From Ehretia macrophylla (Eukaryota; Streptophyta; Magnoliopsida; Boraginales; Ehretiaceae), in assembly GCA_037974665.1 (NCBI GenBank), contig CM075768.1, positions 7,155,501 through 7,219,500 of the forward strand: DNA of 64,000 bases, written 5' to 3'. The notes below the pieces were generated by a model. That model saw only the letters and a list, made by a program, of their open reading frames with translations. It made no database searches and was not told where the DNA came from. Shown here in pieces: positions 22,344 to 35,500 of the stretch. Every line of letters begins with the position of its first letter. Within the stretch, counting starts at the first letter, position 1. The position numbers and the translations under genes were made by a program.

Positions 22344-22940
22344 TGGAAAGCTGGAAGAGCTGGTAAAAAAACGAGTGTAGGTAATAAGCCCAAAGGAAAG
22401 TAATTCAAATGCAAATAAAAAGGGCACTGGAATAAGGACTGTCCAAAGTACCTTACTAATAGCAAGACAGGTACCTCCTCAGCTTTTTACGTTGAAACAG
22501 TTTTAGTGGTTGATTCTACTGATTCTTCGATCGTAGATGTTGGAGCGACTAATCATATATGCAATTCTTTGTAGGTATTTCGAACAATGTGAATGCTTGA
22601 GAAAAGAGACTTTACTCTGAGAGTTGGTACCAAAGCAAAAGTATGGGCTACTGTAGTGGGAGATATTTATCTTAGTTTGAGTACCACTAGGGTATTAGTT
22701 TTGAACAATTGCTATTATGTTCCGGATTTTTCAAAGAATTTAATTTCAGTTTCGTAACTTTTAAATAAACAATTATGCAGTTTCTTTCCATTTTGGTGTA
22801 GACATCAGTAGAGATAGTAGCATAATTTGTTCCGGTAGTTTACATAAAAACTAGTTCTATTTATATCCTGAAACATCTTCACTACACAATGTACAACATA
22901 ATAATAATAATAAGAGAAAAGTTTCATCAACCAGTGATGC
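22344..22940 (+). pseudogene. copia zinc knuckle and protease remains
   Basis: After the solo LTR the gag resumes, with a knuckle of the CKxKGHWNKDCPKYL type (about 22408-22455). A copia protease block follows (IVDVGATNHICNS; usual form DSGATNHVCNS) and then YVPDFSKNLISVS. Confidence 0.75.
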
Positions 22941-23600
22941 ATATCATTGGCACTTACGTTTGGGACACATTAGCTCAAACAGGATTCAGAGGTTGGTTAA
23001 GGATGGACATTTAAGCTCATTAGATCTTGATCAGTTACCTCAGTTTGAATCGTGTCTTAAAGGAAAGATGACGAAGATTCCATTTTCTTCTAAGGGGCAC
23101 AGAGTTAGTAAAGCATTAGAATTGGTTCACACTGATGTGTGTGGTCCTATGAGCACACCAGCTCGTGGAGGTTATGAGCACTTCATCACCTTTATTGATG
23201 ATTACTCAACATATGGATATATATTCCTAATGCGATTCAAGTCAGATTCATTTGACTAGTTCAAAGAATTTAAATATGAAGCAGAACGACAATTATGAAA
23301 ATATATCAAAGCCATATGGTCTGATTGTGGTGGCAAGTACCTCTCGGGTTAGTTTTGGCGGTACCTCACATAACATGGGATAGTGACTCAGCTAATCGCA
23401 CTTGGGATACCCCAGCAGAATGGTATAACTGAAAGAAAAAATTGGACACTCTTAGATATGGTAAGATCCTTGATGAGTCATGCCACGTTCCCCATATTAT
23501 TCTGGGGATACGCATTAGAAACAACAACATATATTCTGAACCTAGTACATTCCAAATCAGTACCTAGATTACCACTGGAGATGTAGACAGGCCGTAAACC
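22941..23600 (+). pseudogene. copia integrase remains
   Basis: HWHLRLGHISSNRI and a downstream Cys give the zinc-binding start. LVHTDVCGPMSTPARGGYEH and FITFIDDYSTYGYIFLM hold the first catalytic Asp region. GIPQQNGITERKN is the block around the catalytic Glu. It resembles the cut-and-join enzyme of copia elements; it is broken in several places. Confidence 0.85.
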
Positions 23601-24119
23601 TAGTTTGAGGCACCTTCATGTTTGGGGTTGTTCAACTTATATACTTAGCAGCAAAATTGGAACCAAGATCAGAAAAGTGCTATTTCATAGGCTATCCTAA
23701 CGGAACCAGAGGTGGGATCTTTTATCACCCTAAGGAGTAGAAAGTGTAAATTAGCACCCATGCTAGATACTTAGAAAATGATATATCGATCCAGACAACT
23801 GCGAATTCTGAGATTGTTGTAAAGGAGATTTCTCCAGAATCTCCAAATGCACCTATACCAAATAAGGAAATGAATGGGCAACATGCCATAACTAGTACCC
23901 GGAGCCTCGTCGTAATAGGAGAAATGTCAAACAACATGATAGATACTATGTAGAGTCTTTTCAGGCAAACTCTTTAGATCAGATTGTTGACCGTACTAGT
24001 TATGACAAAGCAGTAACGGACGTGGATGCAAACCAATAGCATAAAGCGATGCAATCAGAATTGGAGTCAATGTACTCTAATAAAGCCTGAGAACTTGTAG
24101 TTGCACCTAAATAAGTAAA

Positions 24120-24917
24120 ACCCATAGGGTGAAAATGGGTCTACAAGAGAAAGAGAAATGTGGAAGAGAATGTGGAAACTTTCAAAGCGAGGTTGGTTAC
24201 AAACGGATATACTCAGAAAAAGGGATCAATTATGAGGAAACCTTTTCGCCAGTAGCCGTGCTGAAGTCCATAAGAATTCTCTTAGCCATAGCGTGTCATT
24301 ATGACTACAAGATTTAGCAAATGGACGTCAAGACAACATTCCTAAATGAGAATCTTGACGAACGTATCTATATGATGCAGCCAGACGGGTTTGTAGCTAA
24401 AGACCAAGAGAACATGGTTTGTAAGCTTAAGAAGTCTATTTATGGACTTAAGCAAGCGTCATGTGCATGGAACATCAAGTTTGACCAAGCAGTAAAATAT
24501 TTTGGCTTTGATCAAAACATTGATGAACTATGCGTGTACAAGAAAGGTAATGGTAATACTATCACATTCTTAGTCCTTTATGTAGATGACATCCTATTAT
24601 TTGGGAATGACATATGAATGTTGTCATCTATAAAGGTTTGGTTGTGTACTCAATTTCAGATGAAGGACCTAGGAGAAGCTAGTTATATTCTTGGGATCAA
24701 GCTTCTGCGTGATCGTAGAAATAAGACACTAGCATTATCCCAATCTTCATACATTGCGAAGATTCTTGTCAAGTTCAGCATGCAAGACTCTAAGAAGGGT
24801 TTGTTACCTTCTAGGCATGGAGTACCTCTATCCAAGGATCAGTGTCCGAAGATGCCTTATGAGATAGAAAGCATGAATAAGGTTCCATATGCTTCGACAG
24901 TTAGTAGTCTCATGTAT
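24120..24917 (+). pseudogene. copia reverse-transcriptase remains
   Basis: Blocks in order: INYEETFSPVAVLKSIRILL, MDVKTTFLNENLDERIYM, CKLKKSIYGLKQAS, FLVLYVDDILLFGND (the YVDD catalytic block), LGEASYILGIKLLRDR and PYASTVSSLMYC. The reading ends in the block that normally precedes RNase H, where another LTR-like sequence starts. Confidence 0.85.
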
Positions 24918-26185
24918 TGTAAGGCCCCATACTTCATTTCCGAGCATTAGCATATTAATATGATTGAATTGCGTTATAGTTAATGGTATTACCTTACATG
25001 TTCATATTTCTCATGTTAAGAATTCATGTAAACCTAGAAAATATATAAAGTTTAGCATATCAAACTAAGCATTCGTTTCAATTAAAAAGGAAGATTAACT
25101 TAGCAAGTACGTTAGGATAATTGGTGTGGTTTAGAAGTGATTAGAAATATAGTTAACCTAGCATGTTAATGACTCTTATGGCATTCAAGTGTAGTTAGAT
25201 GACCTTGCTTTACGGAGATTGATTAGCTACTCTAGAATACGAGAACTTATCGGGACATAACTTGATACTCTGGATATATTCAAACACTATAAAATTGTAA
25301 ATAATAGAACTAGGTGAAACCAATATAGGTATATTGTTGTGAGATCAAAACTATATTTTAAACATTTGCTTTCATATAAACACTTAGAGATATATTTAGG
25401 TTCTTAAATTAGTTAAAGAACTAAGTTAATATGTAATTTACTTGGTTTGTTCTATTAATTAATTGTCTTAGTTAAATATAGAAGTTTACAAGGAAATGAT
25501 CTGGTGACTGGGTAATATAACTATAAAGCAATCTTAACTTCTAAAAATAAAAGAAAGAAAAGATAGTATATTAACTAAAAGATTGAATCTGGTAAGTATA
25601 ATTTGAGTGTTACAAGTTAGAAATATTGAATTTAGTACTTTAATTGAAAGCATGATTTAGTTGTTTTGTTTCATTGATTAAAATACAGAAATTTGTAAGG
25701 AAGTAATATAAGATACAACAACTAGGTAATAAAATGGCAAACCTAGCTTGTGAGATAGAAGACGGGATTTAGGATATTGGTTAGAAAGGTTTGATCCTAT
25801 AGAATATATTATTTGAGGATACTTCGATTTGTTATGGGGTAAATTAATTAGCAAAGCTAATTAGGATAGTATCATACCACTTTTCATTAGAATAATATAG
25901 CACTCTTAAGGTTAGTATAACCATTAGATAATTAAATTTAATGGGTATATAAATACTTGAATTTGTTACTAAAGGACTTAATAGGTACATGAAATAGTTT
26001 GCAGATACTTAGGTTTATGTTACCCTTTATTGGAATGGTTAACTTTTATGGTACTTAAATAAACTATCTTAGTTAAATAAAGTTGTAATAGTTATAACAA
26101 TCTCGGATTACATTTAGAGAATGATTAGGTAATATAAAGTTGTGAATAATATAAGTTATAGACCTAGGTTAACTAATACCATATA

Positions 26186-26908
26186 CAGTAGAACCTCTTT
26201 AAATTAATAGTGTTAGGATCACCAAATTCTATTAATTTAGCGAGATATTAATTTATCGATAAATTAATAAATATTAATTTACAGAGATATTTTTAGTTTT
26301 TTTGGCTTTATAGTAAATATATTATGATTATGGTGTATTTTTTTGGTCCAATTTAAAAAGATAAGTGATGAGAATAGAAGATAAAATTTAATTTAGTAGG
26401 ATTAGAATAAAATTTCTCTAATCTCGTATCCAAGTCCTTGTAGAATTAGGATGAGAACTAATTTATCTAGTCTTGTATCATAATCTTTTTTTTTTTGCTA
26501 AGCCAGCAAGAGCATTTCATTCAACTATAAAACCATAAAGTCATTTACAATGGGGTGTAAAGTCAAAGCAAAAATTGTATCATAATCCTTGTAGTATTAT
26601 CTCAATTTTTTTTCTCTAAATAATTAAATATGAGTTCAACTACATTTGAAGTTCAACAAAAGACAAGCTACTCTTGATTCATATTTTAAGAAAATCTTAT
26701 AGTCAATTTATTATGTATGTTTTAGCTAATTATTAATTTATGAAATATTTAGGTCAATAAAATACAAAGAAATTTTTTTAAATGTATTATCTTATAATTT
26801 TATTAAATTTATCAACTTTTTACACTGATCCCAAGTCGGGACCAGATATTTTTATTAATTAAAAGAGATTATTAATTTATTAAGTATTAATTTAAAGAGA
26901 TTATTCTG
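26186..26908. mobile_element. Emigrant-like (pogo/Tc1-mariner) MITE, TSD TA
   Basis: Terminal inverted repeats CAGTAGAACCTCTTTAAATT and CAGAATAATCTCTTTAAATT (then AATA in both) are flanked by TA on each side. They match the known Emigrant/Lemi1 type end CAGTAAAACCTCTATAAATT. The internal part includes GATCCCAAGTCGGGACC (about 26825) and no coding sequence. The terminal repeats differ at a few positions, so it is not recent. Confidence 0.8.
26486..26574 (-). mobile_element. very short 5'-truncated LINE-type tail insertion, TSD 13 bp
   Basis: An 89-bp insert lies inside the Emigrant-like MITE between perfect copies of TTGTATCATAATC (26473-26485 and 26575-26587). It starts with T11, so on the minus strand it ends ...CTTGCTGGCTTAGC followed by poly-A. 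A poly-A end, a variable-length long duplication and strong truncation are the marks of target-primed reverse transcription by a LINE. CTTGCTGGCTTAGC is, as I recall, a common 3' end of plant LINEs. Confidence 0.8.
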
Positions 26909-27655
26909 TAATTAGCTTATTATTATTACCTCATATAACTAGCCATGATATGAACTAAATATCACCATGACACCTAGCCTACTCGACAAAGCTACAATAC
27001 TACCTGATTGTTTCACTGATTACTCAAAAACCTTAGCTAGTAACCAGGTTGCTGCCACACGGCAATCTTGTAAGTTAGTCTTGAGTTAGTCATTAAGCAA
27101 CATTAACTTATAACTTGCCAGCAAATGAGTAAGCTCGCAGCCGCAGTTGTCATTCATATCCTAAGATTATAAAAACATTTTCCACTTGCTTAGCCTCATC
27201 TATGAATAAGTGTTAGTTTCATCATCTGCCAGCACCAGCTTAAGCTAAATGGCATCATCATTTCTTCCTGGTATTCGAACTGTCGCTTACATCTTCATAT
27301 CACTGCCACTTTACATACGCTATTCCAACATAGCCACGTTGCTACGGCTAGATAATCCACCAAGCTTTATTCTTTAGCTGCCTCCGAATCATCCCAATTA
27401 ATACAATGCCACAAATCTAATTCTTATAACATCAATTGCATTGTCATCATCAGCAAGGCTTTATCCTCTCAACACCTCTTACTTATCATTCTTCTATCTT
27501 CACCGCCACCCTACTCCAATAGGAATTAAGTATCAAACCCTATATAAACCTGTTCACTTCAGTAGTAGGAAGAACACACAAAAACAACACATATACTAGT
27601 ACACACAAAAACCGTGAACTTGCTAGGGAACCAAGAGAATTTCGTCAACTAATCA

Positions 27656-30087
27656 TCACCAACTATCACCTATAAAAACAATTGCCATACCACCGATTTC
27701 AGCCACCATAAGCTGAAAGGGGTATCGGTTCCCAAAAACGTATAATTCACAACATAATAGAGTTAAAGCGAAAGCGTTGAACATTTTAAAATTTTCAGCA
27801 TTAACTTTTGTAATCACATGCATTTCCAAAGTAAAGTCCATGGTAATCAACATGCAACATATAATATATCAAATATACTATAAAGTAAACAAGAGGTAAA
27901 ACGACATACCTCCCGTTTATAGCCGAGTGAAGGTGGAACCATGACGGAGATACTACGGCGTGGACAAGCCTTCTTCACACATGTAACGGCACTAGATCAA
28001 AATACACAAGCATCCAACAGTTATTACTACAAACTAAGTTAATGTGCTACTTAATAGTAGAAATAAGCTTGTATATAATTATAAAGCAAAAAGAATAACA
28101 CTTATCTTTTTTTGTGCTTTGGCCGAGAGAATCAAGGAATAAGATATAGTTATCATCTCGTAGATAGCATGGACTAACCTCCTTCACAAGTGTAAAGGTC
28201 ATAGATCAAAACACACGAGCATCCAATGGCAAACATCACCAACCAAGTATATGTGCTAGCTTCTAGGTGAAAGATTTGAACTTGTATAAAGTTAGAAAAA
28301 CAAGAGAAAATTCCCTACCACTTTTCTCTACTATGGCCGAAAATACCAAAAGAAAAGGAGAGGATTTTCTTGCTCATGTTTGTGTGCCTTGGCCGAAAAA
28401 ACAACACTAGAAACAATGAAGAGAAGTTGGCATTATATAGAGTCTTGAGATGTGTAGGTATGTGACAAGTGGCATGTTATGTCTTCTCAAGACATCACCT
28501 TTTTGCCAAGTGTCAAACATGCATATATATTCATGTCAACTTGTTCTTTGTCGTTTAGTGTTTGTCTTTTAGTGCAACTTGTTGTTTGTCTTTTAGTGTT
28601 TGTCTTTTAGTGCAACTTGTTGTTTGTCTTTTAGTGTTTGTCTTTTAGTGCAACTTGTTGTTTGTTTTCTAGTGAAGACAAACATTAATTAATTCTAAAC
28701 CCCTTTAGAATAATTAATTGAAGATTGACCCCTCAATCTATTTACACTTAGACCCCAACACTTTCGAAAATTATGATTTTGGCCTACTTAACCGTTAATG
28801 GCCAAAATAACACCATTAACACTTTAACGTGTTTCCAACTCAGTAATTGTACTTTGACCCCAATCTTTTAGTATTTACACTTTGGCCCCAATACTTTTAG
28901 TATTTGCACTTTTGGCCCGCATAATTATTAACGTCCAAAATAAATAACGTTAACTCTTTAACATGTTTCCAACTTAATATCAAGGTCGTTAATTGCCTTA
29001 TTCTTGATCCTCTTTTTGTGTGTGACTTTCTAGATTCATAACCATTATAGCGATGAGGGACTATTAAATGCTTTTAATCCATTTCGAGAATGTCTCTGTC
29101 ATTCTCCGGAATACCCTCATATTCCAGAGTTACGTCGAGCAACATACGCGCATCATGACAATTTATACGATAATGAAGTCCCATTTTTATGAATCTATTT
29201 ATAGTCGCGAATTAATGTGCAGTCCGATCCTTCCATTAAATATGTCCCGATTGTTGTGGGGACCATGATACGATTAAGTCCACTAAACGATTCTATGCAT
29301 AGATCTATTCAGGTGAATAAGAGATGACACCTATGGAACTATTTCCATCATTCCATCTATTATGTGCCCCAACCGAGGACTTCCTTATTCAACAACCGAA
29401 ATAAGATCGCATAGGATATCGGCTCACGTCGGAGGTTAACGGATCTTATCTTGACAATTACCTGTCAGTTCATACCACAAAACCAAAACGCAAAAGGCCG
29501 TAACCCACCTTATGGAAGACGGGTATTGTCCAGACGCAGTATTTAGCCCCCTGATATAATCGGCAGCCGTAATTCTTCAAGTCAAAGGATTAATTTGCAC
29601 AATTCGCAACGAATAACAACTATTAATCCAAAGTCATGTAGTTTTGTTATTCTGGTCACATTCAGTGATTCGTTCAACTAACAATTACCCATATGTAAGT
29701 CAGTCACATCCCTATGTTATTATGGCACAAGGCTCACCATCCTTTATCATTAAGATCTCTATGTTAATCAAAGGTAACTTATATATGATAGCCCGTATTT
29801 GATTACTCTAGTCCCGGTCAAAAAATATGAGGGCTATGAATCATTTTGAATGTTTATCATATCGAAGAAATATGCCAACGTATTCTAAACTCTTTTAGAA
29901 TATATTTCTTCTCCGAAAAATATTAAGGATACATTCATATAATAGGAATGACGGAGAATATGAACATCACAAACAAGTCAATATGTAAACAAACATATAG
30001 ACGTAAATGTCATTAAGTACAAGTTAATGCCAAAATATCCCAAAATAGGTCAACTAACTATATAGCATTAGGGCATATCTCCAACAA
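27656..30087 (-). mobile_element. LTR of an Angela-like Ty1/copia fossil, minus strand (left end approximate)
   Basis: On the minus strand the LTR starts at 30087 with TGTTGGAGATATGCCCTAAT, the usual Angela/BARE-type start. A minus-strand TATA box (CTATATAATG, about 28432-28441) is preceded, on its upstream side, by a 38-bp tandem repeat. RNase H remains of the same lineage lie to the right at 30288-30512, so this is the 3' LTR. Two diverged copies of a GATCAAAA-ACACA-GCATCCAA block (about 27905-28017 and 28131-28227) suggest an internal duplication. The left border is estimated only. Confidence 0.65.
28538..28676 (-). repeat. 38-bp tandem repeat in U3, upstream of the LTR TATA box
   Basis: CAACTTGTTGTTTGTC-type units begin at 28538, 28574, 28612 and 28650 (periods 36, 38, 38). 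Within each unit TTTGTCTTTTAGTG is itself doubled. The array lies about 100 bases upstream of the minus-strand TATA box, where LTR enhancers usually sit. Confidence 0.75.
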
Positions 30088-30097
30088 GTCAACTAAC

Positions 30098-30109
30098 TAT
30101 ATATACATA

Positions 30110-30141
<32 letters not shown>
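30098..30141. repeat. AT microsatellite
   Basis: A run of TA dinucleotides broken by two ATACAT interruptions. Confidence 0.9.
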
Positions 30142-30287
30142 GTATTAGCGCAGCAGACAATGATATCACATATCAATCTTCACGTGACGTGGACCTAGCT
30201 ATGACAAATTCATGGCTAAGGTAAGTGGGTCAACTACATCAGATATGTCCATTTTTTCGTAGTGACATATAACAATATTGTTATAGG

Positions 30288-30512
30288 CTACAGATACAAT
30301 ATATGAAAATGGAAACACCTTTCCAAATGTTTGCACATACTGTGAGACCCTAGTTTCTTTAGCTCGTGCAATAGTCCATTATAGTCGTAACGCAAAAGCA
30401 TCACAACTAAATGATAAGAACCATTATCAACTTGTATGATTACCTTAATCCAAACAACTTCTTTTGTAATATTACAAAAGATATAATATACATAATGGGA
30501 CACACAGTTCAT
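30288..30512 (-). pseudogene. copia RNase H remains (Angela-like)
   Basis: The minus-strand reading KEVVWIK, then a YDYNGLLHELKKLGSHSMCK block and KHLERCFHF, follows the Angela RNase H end (usual form KEVVWIK...YCDNNGAIAQAKEPRSHQKSKHIERKYH). It sits about 200 bp upstream of the LTR at 30087, as expected. Confidence 0.75.
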
Positions 30513-31057
30513 TCAGAACCTTTCTAACTTACTGTGTTCCCACTAAACATGAATCTCGAAATAGACATTCTATTATTGGTTTCAGATCAAAATCTAAACT
30601 GCTAAATCCGTTACCACAGATTTTATCTTCTCCATAGAATATATTTTAAGTGCTTCAGAAGTACTTTAAATATATACAAATATTATCCAACATTCTCAAT
30701 TAGGATAGGATTGACATTCACTCGTAACACTTTACAGTTTGCGCAATGTCAAATGTTGCTCTTAGCAACTTATGAAGTCATCTATTACTCATGCATATGA
30801 TGATTTCATCCCAAGCTTGCTTGCTGCTAGAGTTTCTCAAAAATCATTCGTCGGAGATGGATTCATTGTCCCAAGGACAATAATTCCTTTCTTTGATTTC
30901 TTTTTGAAAAAAACCATCTTGAACACCTTCAAGATCACTCTAGGTACAATCTTTGGAATATGTTAAGTAATCTCCGCGCACTATCACAATAGCTACGAAT
31001 TCCCGAGATATAAATAACATCTTCCAAGTATGGAGAACATTTAATGTGTCTAGATGG
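30513..31057. other. no gene recognised; probably decayed copia internal sequence
   Basis: The plus-strand open frame at 30772-30966 has no recognisable domain. By position this is most likely more of the minus-strand Angela-like copia, but I could not match it. Confidence 0.4.
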
Positions 31058-31161
31058 TTAGGCCTAGAAATAAGGAAAACTCCGTCCGTTTTTCCTCATT
31101 TTTTGTGTTGTGGGGTATTGGATCGGGAACCCGATTCTGCAAAGGGTCAGGGCGTTACAAG

Positions 31162-31175
31162 TGGTATCAGAGCTT
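31162..31175 (+). other. primer binding site of element I
   Basis: TGGTATCAGAGCTT follows the LTR end GTTACA after two bases (AG). Same type as in the 51734-59537 element. Confidence 0.75.
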
Positions 31176-32556
31176 AGACAGCTCTCACCCGGGAAATAAT
31201 CTTCGGCTTATTGGGTAGTGACCTTGATCGTGTGCTTGTAAAGTGTGTTACGTGGATAAAGTGATATATGTGACATGTGCGCTAAGTATGTTAATGTGTT
31301 ATGTGCTCGAAATGTGTAAAGTTGTTTATTAATGTGAGCTTTATGTATTTGCATCATTTATGGTTAAGTGGTCTTGTATGATTATATGATTGTGTGATTG
31401 TTTAATTGCCTAAGTGTATGATTGTCTAAGTGAATAGCTTTCTAGCATGAAAGTAAGAATATGAAGAGTCTATTGCATGAGTTGTGAAATGTCTAGATTG
31501 TCTTGTAACCTAAGTGCGTTGTAAATGGTTATGTGAACAAGATGTCTTGACTGTACATATTTTATTTTTATGTGTTATATGTTCACCTATTATAGCACTG
31601 CATTTTCTGGCATGAAGGTGAGGAGATGAAGATCCAAGAGGCAATCAGACGAGGCTTCGAGACAGGATACTGGGGTAGTAGGGAAGGAGTTGTAACTGTT
31701 TACCTTGATAGATAACTAGTTGTATGCATGTCTATACATTGCCTAGGTCAAAGAGAATAAGCTTACTCTAACTAATATTTGTATGATCGTCAGGCTAGAT
31801 AAGGGGAAAACATCTTTTGTGCATTATGTTGATGATTTAAATTTGACATAAAAGTTGTTGCATGCTGTTAATTGATATTTGAGTTTATATGCATATTTAC
31901 TTAATTACTCAGGTTGTACAGGTAACTATTAGTTTAAATTTGGTTGAATGACTAGATTGATACTTAGTTGTTTAGAATTGATTTAAGAACCTTATGTTGC
32001 ATGTGAAGTGTTTAGTATGATGTATAAATGAGCATTTGAGTGAATGTTAGTTTATGAGAGTATAGCATTTAAGTCAGAATCAGATTAGCATGGAATTTAT
32101 ATGTTAGATTGAGTTAATCCTAAATATGTTTGTATGCATGTGAGACTTATATGTTCTTGAATGAAAATGTGCACTTATGTGTCCTACTTGTGTGAAACAA
32201 TGAAGGATGTGCAATACGTGCAATTATGTGGCTATGTGTACATCTTTAGTGGCATTCTTATCAGTAATCTCATATGGGAGTCTCAGATAGATTTTCACTT
32301 GGCATCATATATGGAGTCCTTGTTTGACACTTATAATTGGATGAATTCACATTCAAAGGTGTTCAGCCAGTGTTCTTGACATATGGGACTTCACATATGG
32401 CATCCCTTTAGTGTTCTTATTGGGCATTTCTTAGTATCATCTATATGCAAGAAATTACTATTGGGCTTCTATTTGACTTCATCTCCGGTATTTCTATACG
32501 GATTTTTTTTCTTGGTATTTTCTTGGCACTATTAGATGGCATCCTCATATGGTATT

Positions 32557-35500
32557 TGTAACAACCCATTCCCTCACGGAGATAGGGGCTCTATAAATTC
32601 ACTATATACAACCAGATCCCAATCCCAAGTCATGAAAAATAAGGAAAAACAGACGAAGTCTCCCCTGTTTATAGGACTAACTGATAACCTGCGAATAACC
32701 TAATATAATCACAAAACCATAATCCAACATTCTCCTACAAATCCAACTCTAACCAACCAGCTATGCCTCGTCTCAAGGCCATCCGGGCCTTAGATAAAAC
32801 AACAAGATAAGCACACAAGCACGCGTAGGATTCAACCATTGAAATACTATGTTATAAAATCACTTATCACACCACTCTAACCTTGTCTATAAACCCTTCT
32901 TGTAATTAGAGACCACCAATCACCTATTTATCACACCCAAGCATGCATGAAAGACATATAGCGAAAGTACATTAAGTTATTACAGTCATTTACAATGCTG
33001 CCAAACATGTTGGCTAAACCTACAACACTTTACAATATTCAAAAGGCTGAGAATATATATACAAGACCATAGGTAACAAAATAGACTATAAGCAACTAAC
33101 ATCTACTTGGCGCTAGGGACCACGAAGCATATACAACTATCCACAAAATTAGCAGCAATGTGTCACGTAGTCAAGGAGTCTAACGAGTCTTGTCCTCAGC
33201 AGGCTCAAGGAAAGCCAAACTTGTTTTACCTGAAATTATTAACAACGAGGGTGAGCTTACCAAACACGTATGCCCAGTGAAGAAGGGGAAACGGGAACAT
33301 TATCTCGGGTTTCGTGCAATGCAACAAATACATGTATTATACAATAAATAGACACAAGAATTCAATGAAATACCACACAATAAAAAGGATATAATCTCGA
33401 TGATCTTGAATAATCCAATTCTCGAACCACGATCCTCGAACCACGAACCACGAACAGAAATCTGAAGAATAATGTCACTAATAACGATAAGCTGGCATCC
33501 CCTTGTAACTCTGAGTTAGGTGTACTCGGATGTACCCCGAAATCCTATGACCCAACTCTCCCTGAGCGGCATCCCAAGCGAGAGAGGGACTGGGCAACCA
33601 TGGTAGCCGAGGTAGACCGGCAAGCCCGATGCCTCCCGATTTTCACGACACTACCATGCCCAAATGGTTGCGCAACCATGATGCAATGCACTCAAAATGA
33701 TAACAATAGAGTAAATCAATAAACACATGGTTGAGGGACAACAAAGTAGGTTTCCCTTACACACAAGGTATAGACAATAAGTGCACGTAATCTATGTACA
33801 AGTAAATAAACTATTATGCACATAAGGATGAAGACTTCCTCACCTGGATTAAGCCAAGCAAGCAAGAGAATAGCTCTGATTTACTTCAACTTTCCCGAAC
33901 TAGCGCAAATATGTAACCCTAGGGTGTTCATATAAGTTTAGCAATTAACTATATCAATTCCAACTCAACTCTTACTTAACTCAACCCTACAACAATAGAA
34001 GTTATATTTATAATCACTTATTCACACAAGATCATATTCCACATACAATTGGCTACAAAGTTCACCTTACAATATCATTAGATAGCATAGAAGACATTAA
34101 AAGCATCAAATACCGTCAAGTTAAGATTATAAGTTATAAATTCCAATTACTCTTATTTACAATAATCAATAATCAATAATCATATAACTAGATGAGTTAT
34201 CCTTATAGTCCTACTCACTTAGCATACAATATCTATTAGAATTTGATCTTTAGCAAAATACAAGCAATATAAACATTAGAATAAGATCTAAACATTAAAT
34301 ATGAAAATAACTATATGTGCACAAATGGGTCATCAACACATTTTCACGAATTCCCGAATTTTCCCCTTTTGTTATCCTAAGTCATTTAACTCCAAACCGA
34401 AGGCTAAATCTCAAGATTCACAAATTAATTATTATAATAATTTGGTTACACATTATGACACACTTAGAACCCTTGAAATCATTCATTAACCCATATTAGC
34501 CATAAAAGCCCCGATTACCCTTTTTGCACATTTGTACTACAAATATCTTAACCAAAGCTCAACCAAGAGTTAAAAAAACACATTTAGTCCCTACTTACCC
34601 TAAGAACACCAAATATAAAAATCAAATTCACCCAGATTTACGGTTGACCTAAAACCTCTTTGTTCACCAAGGCTAATTAGCTTCCAAACGGAATACAAAG
34701 TTCAAGATACGCAACCAAACTATACTACATTCCTATTGACACTTAATGACACCACTTAGTACCTTGAAATCACACTTTAAATCACAATTACCCAAAAAGT
34801 CCGAATTTACCTCTTTATGCATTTACACTACAAGGACCCTAACCAGAACTCAAACAAGGTTTAGAAAAGCATATCTAGCACCTATATAGCCTAAGAACAC
34901 TAAATGTGATGACCAAATTAACCCGGATTCGCATTACACCAAAAACCCCTTTCTAATAGTCGCCAATTTTGTATTTTAGCCAAATTCCGAGCAATTAAAC
35001 CACACGGGGCCATTAATCTACCCTCATTAACATCTAAGGCAACTAATTGAAGCATTGAATCAAGCTATATTGCTCATTTCCTCAAAACCCTAAAATTTCG
35101 TCACTATTCATACCCTGCAATCAACCAACGAATTTAACCATTTAAAAAGCGAAACAATGGCATAAACTTGGTCTCTACAACATGTACGCATCATATATAA
35201 CAAGATTTGAGCATATTATAAGCCAATAGCAACAAATCTAGAAATTCAACATTTTGATACAAACTTTATATACACAAAAGAATGCAAAAATCCCTCACCA
35301 CAAGTGTGTAGGATGCTAGAGGACACACAAAAACACTTGCTCCTAGCTTGCAAGGGCTTGAATCCAAGAGTTGTGAGCAAAATTCTCTATTTCCTTTCCT
35401 ATGGGGCTGTCGGGTTTGGGGGGCACTATTTAGGGCTTTTTATTTTTATTTTTATTCTATGCTATATGTATGTATGTGGTGTATAAGGGGTATATTAATT

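Larger units (their letters stand above)
15635..24917 (+). mobile_element. Ty1/copia fossil with 5' LTR, gag and pol; 3' part not in the window
   Basis: In order: 5' LTR, primer site, leader, gag (split by a solo LTR), zinc knuckle, protease, integrase and reverse transcriptase. At 24918 another LTR-like sequence begins and the RNase H part is not seen after it. Many breaks are present. Because the LTR inserted in gag has an intact 5-bp duplication, this copia must pre-date that insertion. Lineage not assigned with confidence. Confidence 0.85.
24918..27655 (+). mobile_element. LTR-like insertion (start TGTAAGGCCCC), right end not resolved
   Basis: It begins TGTAAGGCCCCATACTTC exactly where the copia RT reading stops, so a new element starts here. 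The sequence is AT-rich with no coding capacity. A TATA box CCTATATAAACC (about 27539-27550) is followed by AACAACACATATAC-rich sequence, as in the R region of an LTR. Its other end, a second LTR and a target duplication (TGTAT expected) were not found in the window. It contains the Emigrant-like MITE at 26186-26908. Confidence 0.45.

Noticed and set aside
30250-30270. TTTTTTCGTAGTG as a CACTA-type right end
   Set aside because: No matching left end or 3-bp duplication; it lies in Angela-like copia sequence just beyond RNase H, so chance is more likely.
30339-30356. TGAGACCCTAG as the start of the missing 5' LTR of element I
   Set aside because: Only the first nine bases resemble 36083; the following sequence does not match, and the minus strand encodes RNase H here.
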